Part shown: positions 26,101 through 38,600 of the stretch, in pieces | Layout: the number at the start of each line of letters is the position of its first letter | How positions within the stretch are numbered: the stretch's first letter is position 1 | Origin: Ficedula albicollis | Taxonomy: Eukaryota > Chordata > Aves > Passeriformes > Muscicapidae | NCBI RefSeq assembly: GCF_000247815.1 | Contig: NW_004775927.1 | Span: 488,223-552,222 of the forward strand | DNA length: 64,000 nt | Direction: 5' to 3' | The notes under the pieces: generated by a model | The model's database searches: none | What the model was told of the DNA's origin: nothing | The model's input: the letters and a program-made list of their open reading frames with translations, nothing else | Translations under genes and position numbers: made by a program

Positions 26101-29100
26101 TACAGAATATCACAAAAATTCTCCACAGGACTCTTCATATCTGTACTGATTAATTTAAAAAGCAAAGAAGATACAGTGGCCACAGAGCTTTGATACCAGG
26201 GTTTGTAAAATCTTGAGAAACATGGAGGCCAAAGTCAGCTCTTCTGTCTGATGAGATGAACGAGCTGCAACACTCATGTCATGTGCATTTACTTAAGCAT
26301 AACGAGCAAGAGCCTCTGGCACCAGCATATTGGCAGTGAGATGCTGTAAGTGGTCAGCACTTCACAGTGCAATGCTACTGACTGCTCATACAGTAACAGA
26401 CCAATATAAATTCAGATAGCTAGGACAGCTTCTGAAAATAGACAGGAGATAGTGAAAAAGCAGAAGAGAGTGACAGCCACTCGAAGTCTAGCAACAGTAT
26501 TTAAAAACCATCCTCGGAAATATGGAACCCGGAAATTATTTACATTCCAATTTATTCCCTCAAAAATCCCTAAAAAGACCTTTTTCAGTTTCTTTAAATG
26601 AAGGCACTAAATATGTAACAGGTTTATTTAGATTAGGCCTCAACTTCAAGGTGATCTCTGAGGCTGGCACATGGGAATAAGGGAACAAGACAACAAATTC
26701 CTCAAAAACACCTCTTTGCAAACAAAAGCCAGGGTGTCTTTAACCTAGCCAGACTTCAGGTGAATAAATCAAAACCAAAAGCACTCACCCAAAAGCCTTC
26801 TAGAAATTGATTTCAGGCACTAGGCAGGATCAAAATACTTGCAGGACCATATCACGACTCAATAAAAAATCAGCAAATAAGAGTAATTAAATGGAGAGCA
26901 ATGAATTTCAACATTAGGGTACACAAATAAACATAACTCAAAGCATAGAGATACTAAGTCAACCTCTGCTGTCCCACTTTAATAACCTGTGTACAATATA
27001 CAGCAGACCACCAACTTTTTTTTTCCGAATCCAAGCTTCAACCACTGCTTAACACACCTTAAATGAGCAATACAGACAGGCTGGAGGAACAAGTGGCTGC
27101 TGTCCCCATGCTACAACACGCTTGCTCTAACTGGCCCCCCCATCCACCATTTCCGAATGAACATGCTTGGGCAGGAACAGCTTTTCCATACAAACTGGTT
27201 CAAGCAGAAAGCCCTCACTCCTCCACACAGCACCCACACACACATGAGCCAGAGACAAGCCACCATCTGAAAGGAGCAGGAGATGCCTCTGCATGTTAGG
27301 CAGCATTTGACATCGGCAGCCCTGGACAAGGCACCACAGCAAGGACGGCAGGCACTGAGACCAACCCTTCATTTCAAGTTGTATCTGCACTACACTGCTT
27401 TCAAAGGCTTCCATTCCTGTTTTCTAAACAGCTGCTGTTCTCCACAACTGTAAAACAATCACTCTCTTGAAAGCAAACAAAAATTAGGGACCTTTTGAGA
27501 CAGGTCAAACAAGCACCTTGGCCTCAATCATAGGGTAGAAATTGTGACAAACAGTGCATTTAAGAAGAAACATTTTAACATAGTAATTATGTGTGACAAG
27601 ACAGAAGGAGTCCTTTCTTCCAGTAACTGCCATTTGCTTATTTTCAAAAAGATAATAAAAGTGGCATAATAAAACAAAATGCTTAAAAATTAAACCAAAG
27701 CCATTCTTTTTTTCACTCAGATGCATAGAATGTTAAAGAAAAAGAATTATTTCAATCACTTCCTTAGTAATACACGTAATATTTAAATAGATTTAATAGT
27801 GCTGCTCCAAACCAATGAATTATGAGTTTAAAACCTATTAAAATGTAATGTTTTTTTCCTGAGCTGAGGGGAGAGAGATTTAAATTCACTGAATTTTAAT
27901 ATTTCAGCTTGAGCTGCAGGAGGTAGAGAAAGTCCAAATGAACTATTCCATCAGCACCATTCAAGCATGAACATTTTAATCAGTTTTACTTCCTTGGAGT
28001 TCTCCAACACAGTTTACGCTGTCATTCTGAAAGCACTTAACACAGAGGGTGTGAAAAACCACCAAGGCTTGTTATTGCCTTCACAATTGATGGCAAATAA
28101 TTTTGCAGACTTCCTATCATTAAAATGTCACTGCTAAAAATTGAGGTTCAGCATTTCTTGTACTAAACTGCATTTTCTTTGAACACCATCACATACCTGC
28201 TCTTAAGTTTTTGGTACATTTATCTCTCTCCATGTGATAAGCAGGTACACAAGCCTTCATTTCTGCCTTACTACCCAACTGCAGTTGAAAAACTACTATG
28301 TTAAACAGATAAAATTCTTTAAAAGTTCCAAGTTAATTCCCTGGTTCCCTTATTAAAACGTAACCACATTCACACAGCATGTTCCAATTGTATAGTATAA
28401 TGGATTAAAGAAAACAACCCCAACATTTTAAGAAAGATAGACAATTTATTAATACAGGAAATGAAAACATCATTCCTAATTAGATCATACTACTGATTTA
28501 AGGCTACGATTTGTGTGCCTTTCCAGCAGTGCTATCTTGCAGATTCTCATGTAAAAACACGGCAGCACGACACATGACAAGATCAACTGCATCTATCACA
28601 CTGCTCATCCTGGAACACCCAGCCTGGAAAGCAGCTCTGGATGTGCACTACAGACTGCCCTGAGCAAGAATGCTGCACCACACTGCCCATGGCAAACACC
28701 AGAGGTAGACTCTGGATGCCTGCAGATTTACAGTCCTCCTGCGGCATGCTTATGATATACCCAGTTTTGGTTTAGTCTCTCACAGCATCTCTCCGGAAGA
28801 TGATAGATGATATTTAACTTGTTTGAGCCCATCAACAGTTTTAAACTGAACATGACCTGTGAAAGAAGTCATTATAACTCTGTTTCATTCCATTAAACAT
28901 AACTAGTTTATTGTCAGGAGAACAGGCAGTCTCTCTGGGTTCCAGGCTCACTTCAGTATTTTGCATTTAAACTGCACGGATCAGTGATTTGGTTCATTTA
29001 CCAATGAAGATAGAATAATATTGCAAAGTTAAAAGGTGCTTCATCAGATTCCATTAAATCAGAGCACATTCATACGAAAATATATACATGTGAAACACAA

Positions 29101-30204
29101 AGAGAGATATGAGCTGTGCACCTTCAATTCTTTTCCTTGTGCCACACTCCATTCTGGTAGCATGCACTTTTAACTCAAAAGCCAGAGTTGCTCTCTTTGA
29201 AGCTAGGGAGTTTAGCATGAGGTGAACCAAACAGGATACCCATAAAACAAAGAGAGACTTAAGCTACAGTTTTATTCCCAAAACTCAAATACTGCTTCTG
29301 TTTTTGTCTGATACACAGTTCTGTGGATTAAACATACATTGGAAGTTTTTAAATACCACAGGGTTAGAAGAACACAAACCCTGCCAGACTTATTAAACAG
29401 AAAAATAACGTAATCAGACACATTAAAAAAGCCATGATTTCTAATTATGTTATTTGCTTTATTTTTATTGATATTCATTTTATAAAGTATCACAAGCCTT
29501 TTCTAGCCCCACACTACATTTTCAGAATTTAAATCTCTCCAAGTGTGGACGTAACACTTGTGGAATTTTTGCAACATGACCTTAAGCTTATTAGACAACT
29601 TGCATTCCCTCTTTATTCCATTTTTTTAAAATTTAAAACTCTGAAAGACTGCTTGTGACCACTTTAAAGGTAACGAGTACTAAATTTCATTTTTTTTAAC
29701 ATATTGCTCCTGTTTTTCTAAAATTAAAGAGGAACACACAGTATTTTCTAAGTCAGTATAAATCAGCTGAGTGAAAAAAGGCTCACTTTGTAAAAGGAAA
29801 ACAAGGTAAAAATCAGGCTTGTGAAGGAGGCAAGGGCTGGCCAATTCTAACGCACAAACCTGAAGTCTGATAGTTTACAGAAGTTTGAGACAATAGAATT
29901 TCAGCTGACACGAAAAGACAAATTCAGACAGGAAGAGAAAAGAAAATTTACTTCTGTCTGGGGGGGGGAAGATCAAGAGAATTACTGCCAGGCTCCCAGA
30001 CAAGAGTCTCATGTGTTTATTTTTACTCTGTGTGGTTTAGCGGTTCATGAAAGCAAGATAAATTTAAATAACTAATGTGATGGCCAGTACCTGTAACATC
30101 ATACACTGTATACTTGCTCCCTTTACTAGAACTCAAATTCCTTTCTGCAGTCATTCTAATGCAAACACAAAGGTGAATGGCAAAACTGCACAGGTGGACT
30201 GTGA

Positions 30205-30285
30205 AGTATATGCGTGTGCACATACACACAAAGCCACAGATGCACTTACACACACGCCACAAATGCACAGGCAGCACACGCATAA
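30205..30285. repeat. CA-rich low-complexity patch
   Basis: Interrupted CACA-type words (CATACACACAAAG, ACTTACACACACGCC, GCAGCACACGC). It is not a clean microsatellite. Confidence 0.6.
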
Positions 30286-30510
30286 AAGCTCCAACAAAGA
30301 AGCCAACCTTTAGCTACTTACTTTATGCAAAGAATGTTAATAAAAGGCAATATTTCTGGTTAGGTAATGAAAACTAATTGGGAAATCATTCATTTCCCAC
30401 TCTCCCCGCTGGAGCGTAAAAGACGTACAACAAATGTTATTTCATGATTCTACACGATGCGCTCTGATTCACCCCCTTCTTTCTAACGGGCACTTCAGAG
30501 GAAATAAGGG

Positions 30511-31299
30511 TTACTCTTTTCCATTTATAATTTCTAATTGACTACCAGTGCTTTCTTGTGGTCAGAGGTATACAAAACAGAGTTAGAAACAGCCTATTAA
30601 AAACAAGCTACAATCAGACCGCTGCTCTAAACTACTGTCAGCAATGATCAGAAAGTCCTGATTTCCTTGTTAAAAGACAGAGGCATAATTGAGGCAATAT
30701 CTTCACTTCAGATTGATTATTCGGCGACCCTTATCCACATCTTCATTCAGCAATTTGAATTTTAATGAAAGTAAATGGAATAATTAGCATTTCAAAGTGT
30801 GTTTGATACACTGAATAAAAAAAGAAAAATACTTTTATGTATAATCTATACACAAAAGAAAAAGCATTTGGGAGGACGCAGAAGATACGAAGTATAGTTG
30901 TAGTGTCTTCATTAGAATAACTAAAACAACTGCTTGCTTCAGCTGCATAATTATACAAGAGAATTATGTGTTATTAAGCTATGACTTCTCACCTTTATTT
31001 TACGTAGTGTGAACAGCCAGGGCTTTCATTGTTATGTCTGTCTTCTCCAGTTATAAAATATAAACACTGTGGCTGCCCACACCTATAAAATCTCTGTACT
31101 GGGCTAACACCACTGTCAGTAAAGGTATTACAAGAGGGGCTCCACGCACCTGTATTTATAGATGACTAAGAGCAGGACACCTATAAGCACCCATAAGAGG
31201 GAGTGAGTTTTCCTGCTGTCAATTTTGGCTGTGTGTTTGGTTGTTTTGGTTTCAGTGGATGTGTTTTGGTAGGTTGGTTCAGTGGGTGAGTTTTGGGTT
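30511..31299. repeat. 789-bp tandem duplication, copy 1
   Basis: Begins TTACTCTTTTCCATTTATAA and ends GAGTTTTGGGTT. It is followed directly by a copy in the same orientation at an offset of 789 bp. The two copies look identical wherever I compared them, including a shared chance ORF of 71 codons on the minus strand. The junction carries a GGGTT microhomology. Confidence 0.95.
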
Positions 31300-32088
31300 T
31301 TACTCTTTTCCATTTATAATTTCTAATTGACTACCAGTGCTTTCTTGTGGTCAGAGGTATACAAAACAGAGTTAGAAACAGCCTATTAAAAACAAGCTAC
31401 AATCAGACCGCTGCTCTAAACTACTGTCAGCAATGATCAGAAAGTCCTGATTTCCTTGTTAAAAGACAGAGGCATAATTGAGGCAATATCTTCACTTCAG
31501 ATTGATTATTCGGCGACCCTTATCCACATCTTCATTCAGCAATTTGAATTTTAATGAAAGTAAATGGAATAATTAGCATTTCAAAGTGTGTTTGATACAC
31601 TGAATAAAAAAAGAAAAATACTTTTATGTATAATCTATACACAAAAGAAAAAGCATTTGGGAGGACGCAGAAGATACGAAGTATAGTTGTAGTGTCTTCA
31701 TTAGAATAACTAAAACAACTGCTTGCTTCAGCTGCATAATTATACAAGAGAATTATGTGTTATTAAGCTATGACTTCTCACCTTTATTTTACGTAGTGTG
31801 AACAGCCAGGGCTTTCATTGTTATGTCTGTCTTCTCCAGTTATAAAATATAAACACTGTGGCTGCCCACACCTATAAAATCTCTGTACTGGGCTAACACC
31901 ACTGTCAGTAAAGGTATTACAAGAGGGGCTCCACGCACCTGTATTTATAGATGACTAAGAGCAGGACACCTATAAGCACCCATAAGAGGGAGTGAGTTTT
32001 CCTGCTGTCAATTTTGGCTGTGTGTTTGGTTGTTTTGGTTTCAGTGGATGTGTTTTGGTAGGTTGGTTCAGTGGGTGAGTTTTGGGTT
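31300..32088. repeat. 789-bp tandem duplication, copy 2
   Basis: Second head-to-tail copy of 30511-31299; no difference was seen by eye. It runs on into a GT-rich tract that appears only once. The nearest exon donor (32590) is about 500 bp away. Confidence 0.95.
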
Positions 32089-32307
32089 TTTGGTTGTTGG
32101 TTTTTGTTTGTTTTTTTTTTAAGTAACAGCTATTTTTTATGTAGAAATTAAAAGTGTTGTTAATATTCAGTCTCGAACCAACACACAGAAAAATATGTGG
32201 GCAGCAGGGATGGGAAAAAAAGTCTATCATATCAAGGGTACCTGTTACCATGGCTGCAGAAGCAGACTGGCAGGTGGTATGCAAAGGAAACAATGTTACT
32301 TAAATAG

Positions 32308-32327
32308 AACAACAACAACAACAACAA
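32308..32327. repeat. (AAC)n microsatellite
   Basis: About seven AAC units followed by an A-rich stretch. Confidence 0.85.
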
Positions 32328-32590
32328 AAAAGAAAATAAAAGAAAAAACAAATACCGAGCCTGCTTGGGGAATAGATACAACACAGACATTAATTACCCC
32401 ATTAGTCTTCTTGGCACAGTGCAAGCAAAAGTCTTCAGGTAGTAACCAGCTTTTATGAAGATCAAGCTACTGAACTTCACCACTGCCCACAACTTTTGCC
32501 CACCTAATGGAAATGAGTTCATGCAAGAGAGAAAGAAAAAGAAAAGCTGTTTACAAACACTATCAGAGCTAAAATGGAAAGACCACATAC

Positions 32591-32665
32591 CCCAATGATT
32601 GCGTTCAGTTCTGCCATGGTCACTTGTTTGGCACGCTCCACAGCCTGCACCACTTGTTGCTGGTG
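32591..32665 (-). CDS. TLE4: TLE4 coding exon, end of Q domain (75 nt, probably coding exon 6)
   Basis: The minus strand shows a T-rich tract ending TTTATAG, 25 codons starting HQQQVVQAVERAK and ending TMAELNAIIG, then a GTATGTGG donor. This is the C-terminal part of the TLE Q domain. It is phase 0 on both sides and follows the 40.7 kb exon (ending LSQE) exactly as in known TLE proteins. The 789-bp tandem duplication in the next intron ends about 500 bp from this exon's donor and does not touch the splice sites. Like the previous exon it is common to TLE1, TLE3 and TLE4. Confidence 0.95.
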
Positions 32666-35600
32666 CTATAAATGAAGATCAGAAACAGAATAAAATTATT
32701 TGTTTTCTAAATTATAAAGCACAGATTCTTACTTTTAGTGTTTTTATTTGCTCTTCTAAGACATGCAGGATCTGAAGTAACTGTTCTCTAATAGACAGTC
32801 ACATTGCGTGTTGATAAGCAAAAATATATAGGCAAGGGGAGCATTTTTATTTTTATGCCATTACATGCTGGGAATGACATCTTTGTTTCCCAAAGAGATC
32901 TTTCACAACCTGGCTAAATGGGAAACTGTCTTCCTTTTGTTCATCAGCACAGTGTGCTTTTGAATTTAAATGCAATCTTCAAATGTAAACCTCTTTCCTT
33001 ACAGCCATGGAAACTTTATGAATAAACCCCACCCAGTATTCTGAAAAGAAAGGTATATATTTTCAACAAGCACATGGCAACCACATCACTGAAGAATATA
33101 CAGATTCTCCTCCTAGGTACATTTCAAAGCAGCTCAACCTTAAGAAAAAAATTTAAAAACGACATTCATAAATCTGTCAAACATGTGAAAGAGAACTAAT
33201 TATTTCAATCCCAACATGCAAATTTTAATAGCTTTATAAAGTCCATCAAAAACACATGGTCTAATTAACAACACAGTTTACAAGCTCCAGTGGTTGTATC
33301 AGTTTGAGTGATACTGTATTCCCACAGTAAATTCAAAACTGCTGTACGTTGAAAGCTGACTGGTATTTATTTGAAAACATCAACTACAAAAAAAATAAGG
33401 TTCTCATCTTGCAACCAGATCCATGCCTGTTCAGACCTCCACCAGTGGCAAATTAATCTTCACAGGCAGCCTCGCAGAACCAGGATGACACAGAACAAAC
33501 AGGTGCAGGGAGGGGTCATGGAGAGCTGCAAGTAGGTTGTGTGATCTGCACTGAGAGCGAGATATCGTTGATTTATAGCCATAGGTTGAATAGAAATAGG
33601 AGGGAGGTCCTGATTATCTGGAGAAGTACAAAAACTGTAACAAGTTTTGCATCAAAACCAGCATCCAGATATTTTTTGGCACAAAGTTCAAGGGAAAGGT
33701 TGCGAAGGTCCCTTTGAAGATTCAAGTTTGCCCTCCCATGGCTGTGTATATGGGGCAGAATGGAGCCCAGGTACAGACCATCTTGTACAGCAACTCCTCC
33801 TGTGCATCCTTAGCAGAAGCAAGAAGTTGCATAAAATAAAATGAGAACCCAAATCCTCCACACAGGAGTTAGGTGAAGAGCATCAGGACTCCCCAAGGAG
33901 CACCCTAAGCCCCACTGTGGGAGGGGATTAAAAGGAAGGTCCGTAAAAAAGGATACTGCTACTTCAGTGGCTTGGCAGGCTCAGATGTCACAATTCTCAG
34001 CACAGCACACAAATAAAAACGGCATTTTTACTTACAAGCCCTCTTGCATAGAAGTTCTCAGGGCATGGAAAAACAAACCTAAAAATCCACCTATAACTGT
34101 ATGTCCTGTTTTTGGCCTGTACAGAGTTAATTTTTACACAGCAGCCATGAGGTTTGGGTGTGTTTGGGCTGTTCTCTACCTCCCCACCTCATTGCTTCCG
34201 GGCAAAAATGAGGAACTACTGGACTTCCAGAAAAAATGGCTTTTGGTCCAGGAAAGCATGGCAGCTGGAGGGTCTGTCTTTAATTGGGTTTTGGTCCTGA
34301 GCTTGAGAAACAATTTTGATTGTACATCATCTTCTCTCTGTACATTTTTGTTATTAGCACTGTTGCTGTTACTGTCTGTTTTCTTGTCTCATTGCTGTTT
34401 CCAGTAATTTGTTCTTATCTCAACCTATAATCTCTGACTTTTTTCTCCCATGAGGGAAGGTGGTGGGGGAAGTGGCTGTGTGGTTTTCCTTTTAGTGGGA
34501 GCGCCATTCCCAACCAATGACATCAAGAAATTCTGATCCCAACTAAGAAAAACAGGAAAACGCAAGTAATGAAGGTAATGATTTAGAAACACTCCTGGAA
34601 GGAAGAAAATGGTTCTAGATTTCTCTTGTTTTTAAGCAAAGAATTACATGAAGGAAATTACTGGAGACCACCTAGAATACTGCTACTTTGTAGCTGTAAA
34701 CAGAATCACAGATGTTCCATTCAGAGTTTTGTAAAACTACAGTGCAAATGTAAACCAAATCTGCTACTTATAAGAAGACAAAAAACGAGTAAACGACTAA
34801 CGACTAAAAAGCAGGTTGAACACCAGCAAACATGTTCTTGGTATTCAAGAAAAAAATATTGAAAATTAAAAATCCAGTGTATCCCTCACACAGATACCAG
34901 AAGAAAAGGAGATCATAATAATCAAGCACCAAGTTTCTGATAATGATTATGATAAATAGCTGATTTGTTATCAGCTCCAGGTTATTGCTTTTCAAGGATA
35001 AGTACAGCTTTCATCAATTACATAGCTGAAAGCCTGGTGACCCACGATTCTATCTATAACAGGGTGATTATAAAAATTACACCACTATTTTCTGGTAGAA
35101 GTCATTCACACCATGGAATTTTTCATCAAGTCATAACAAAAAAAACCCAAAAGAACCAATCAGAGTTTTTAAAATATTTACTTTTTTAAACAAAAGCATT
35201 TACTGAGAAGTTTATAGTCATCTTCTCTTTCTTACCACTTCACAGGCAATGCTTTTTGCACTGAGGTAAAGAAAGTTCTTGTACATATGACTGTACTATT
35301 CCAACATCAATTTACTTAAATCCTGTTCCCAGGAAAAGAAAAAACTTCTAAGGCATCAACAAAAGCTAGCCTAAACCTATCAAAATTATTGTAGAAATTA
35401 CTCCGATTTGCATCCAGGATTTGGAAAATAAGTCAACTCCACAAGAGCTGGAGTGTTTTCTGTTCCCTTACAGCAAACACATAAAGAACAGCTCTCAGAA
35501 AAAAAATTTGGGGAAAATGGTGTTTCATTTTTAGGTCAGAGAAAGAGAAGGTGAAGGCATGGACTACTAAAACCTCACTTTCAGATTTCTGCCAGAGCGG

Positions 35601-38600
35601 CCACACAATTTGTCTTTCGTTGATTCTAATAGGTTTGGGATCAAGGCTTCACAGAGAGGAGAAAACCCAAGGGCCCAGTTACATTGAACCTAAATTAGGT
35701 ACAGTAGAGACAATTAAAACTCTCCCATTGCTAGCTGCTTTAACATTGATTTAATCTTCAGTGGCTTTGTATGCAAAAGACTCAAAATAGATGGTATGTA
35801 ATTAGCCTTTCCATCACTTCCAGCTCATTGCAGCAACTGAGGAGGCACCTCCTCAGCTCCCAAAAACACCCATGGGGGCATGCCTCGAGTGGCCCTGGCA
35901 CTACTTCAAGTTACAGACAAAAAACACTCACTTGAGTGAAAAAAGGCACAGGAAAGCCCATGCAGGGTTGGAAGAGCTGTCTGCTCACAGCATTTCTGAA
36001 ACTGGGGTGGGCTGGGGGCTCCATGTTACCAGCCATGGCTCTAGGAACAGGTGGGAATCTCTACACAGAGAGAAAGAGCCCAGCTGGTTCCAGGGACCCA
36101 CTGCAACCCAAAACCAAGGTGTGGGGCAGGGAGCCTAGGGGCTGAGCAGGATGGCAGCTGGCTGGGCCAGCCTGAAATGGTACCCAAGGATGGATGGTTC
36201 CAGTACCTGCCATGTGCCTGAGCACCCTCCTGGGCCAGCACACCAGTAACAAGCAGTACACATCCACCAAGTGATCATGCAGTGATTTACAGCCAAGCCA
36301 AGTGAAAACAACAACAGTAAAAAAGGATTACTTTTTCTCCAACCAAATACAGACACAGGGTTGCAACTTTCACACACATTTAATGGTAACCTTCTTCTGT
36401 GCACACAAGCAAACCCAGATCTGGGTATTTTGCATTGCATTTAACATGCCAGAGCAATGAGCTCAATACCCTGCCCCACCTGTCATGCAAACTAGTACTG
36501 TTACTCCTTTCTAACTTCTCCTCTTGTTTCTCCTCCCCTTTTTGCATCCGGTAATGAGCGGTGTGTCTGTACTTGCCTAGTTTTAGAAAATCATTTCTTT
36601 TAAGTCTCACAGTGGGTAGCAACAGCTAGAGAGACCACAGGAAGAACCTAGGCTTTTTCACCACCACATTGTCTCACCACACAGTTGTCACCTAGCCCTG
36701 GCTTATGCACAGGCACTGCAACATGATGGAAAATTCCCGGGCTTTTTATACAATGTCAGAGCTCTCCACAGCTCCCAATGACAGGGGAGCTGTGCTGATG
36801 GCAAGTGAGCAGCCAAAATTCCCCCGGGCATGGACACAATTATACTCGTGTTAAAAACTCCTGATTACAGCCTGTCTTCGGGATCGCCACCAATATCCAA
36901 AGCAAAACTCACAGAAAAATTTGCTTTCAAGAAGCAAGCAGCCTCTGCTACTCCTTACTTGTATTATTTTGTTGTTTTATGTTTAGAGGAAGTACAGGTC
37001 TTGGTTAAGAACTGAAGCACTGCTCTTCTTGGAAGCCCTGTCTAGAGACAGCATAATGAAACAAGACCACACCAAAAATGTTAGTGAGAATTGGAAAGCA
37101 AATACACATTTGTGGAGTACAGCACACACAGTAAAAGCTAGAAGGGACAAGCTGGGTCACTGCATCCAGGCACCACAACTCAGACAAGATGCAATAACTA
37201 CTTCAGAAAAATGTAAGAGCATTATTAGCAATATATGCATAAATTGCTAATGAGATGCATTCCTTGGCAGAAGGATTACAGATGTCTCAGAGTTTCCTTG
37301 TATTTTCTGTTGAGCTTTAGTCTGGGGCAAGTCTAAGATGGAGGCAAATAATTCTGTCTTCTCAACCTCCCATCTCAGACCAAAAGCTATTTCCTCTTGA
37401 TCAGCATGTAAGAACTCCTCCTCTGCTTCTACATAATGGATCTCACACTCCTCATTCAAATTTACTGGACTTTAGAAGCACCTCTAGGGAAAGCATGTAC
37501 AAAGAAGAGCAAGCATATTATGGCCCACATCAATCTCTCAGAAGGAAAACCATCAACTGATATCAAAATATTTGAAAAGAGAAGACTCCAAGCAGAATTT
37601 CTTTTGATGTTTGTTTACATGTATGCATGCCAGTGCTTGGCATTTCATTATACTAGTAAGTGTATCTACCACCTTAATGTGCACAGGGAATTGCAGATGC
37701 CTGTTAAAAACCAATCCATCCAGCTTGTTATTAGCTAGTCCGCTGGCAGTTGGAACAGAAAGTGACCCTTCCAAAAAAGTTTATTACAGCCTTCTTCAGC
37801 CTTACAAAATGCTTATATTGAGGCATGCAAGTTGACAGGGATCCTTACTCCTCAAACAGGTTTTACAAGTAGTGCTGAGCTCCAAGCGGCCACAACTAGA
37901 GCATTTGCTGTATGTCAGGCAGCTTGCATGTGCTTCATGTATGTAAACACAGACAGTCTTTATTCAAAAGAAGGTAACTGTGATATATATCTCCAGACAC
38001 ACTGAAGAAATGCCACTATCCAGCTCTTGAGGTCATTCAGCACTTTGCCCACAATGACAGCCAAAGGTTGCAGCCAGCCAGTCGTACCACCTTGAGCAGA
38101 CAGGAACCAGCCCCAGCTCGAAAGCCACAGGGTTGTGAAAGTGTCATACTCTGCTGAAGCTGGTAAACTCAGATGAGAAGTGTCAATTAGCAGAGGTACT
38201 GTCTATGGCTATAGACACAAAATTAATTGCACTGCCCTGGCTAGGTCATTCAAGCATGGGAACATTGAACTATCTACCAACTGCAGCAGATCAAAACTAA
38301 ATTAACTGAATGACTACAACCCCCACTCTTGCAGGCACCCCTTTCATCTTATGCAATAGAAACTACTTTGAGCACACTGGTATCTCACAATATCACACAG
38401 AGGTGGAAAATGACTGTTGAAATAAAGGAAGCCCAAATCCGCAACAGAAATTGAACACACATTGCCCCTGAGGTCCATCTCACATTTTTGACCACAGAAT
38501 CATTCCTTCCTACAAAAATGGGAAGCTTATATTTCTTGGTGCTGTTTTTTGCAATCTGCCTAAACTGGAATAAATGTAAAAGCAAGGTATCAGTTGACTG

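Larger units (their letters stand above)
17035..32590 (-). other. TLE4: TLE4 intron between the Q-domain and GP-domain exons (complete, 15,556 bp)
   Basis: Bounded by a GTATGTGG donor at 32590 and a TTTTTCACAG acceptor at 17035 on the minus strand. It holds a degenerate plus-strand CR1 LINE at about 21.9-23.15 kb, a CA-rich low-complexity patch near 30.2 kb, a 789-bp tandem duplication (30511-32088), a GT-rich stretch around 32.0-32.1 kb and a short (AAC)n tract. No other gene, exon or structured RNA could be supported. Confidence 0.85.

Noticed and set aside
30743..31747. Identical 71-codon ORFs as a small gene family
   Set aside because: They are chance frames copied by the 789-bp tandem duplication; the sequence is AT-rich with no motif.
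30511..32088. Direct repeats as a CRISPR array or LTR pair
   Set aside because: There are two adjoining copies with no spacer, and no LTR termini or internal retroviral genes; it is a simple tandem duplication.
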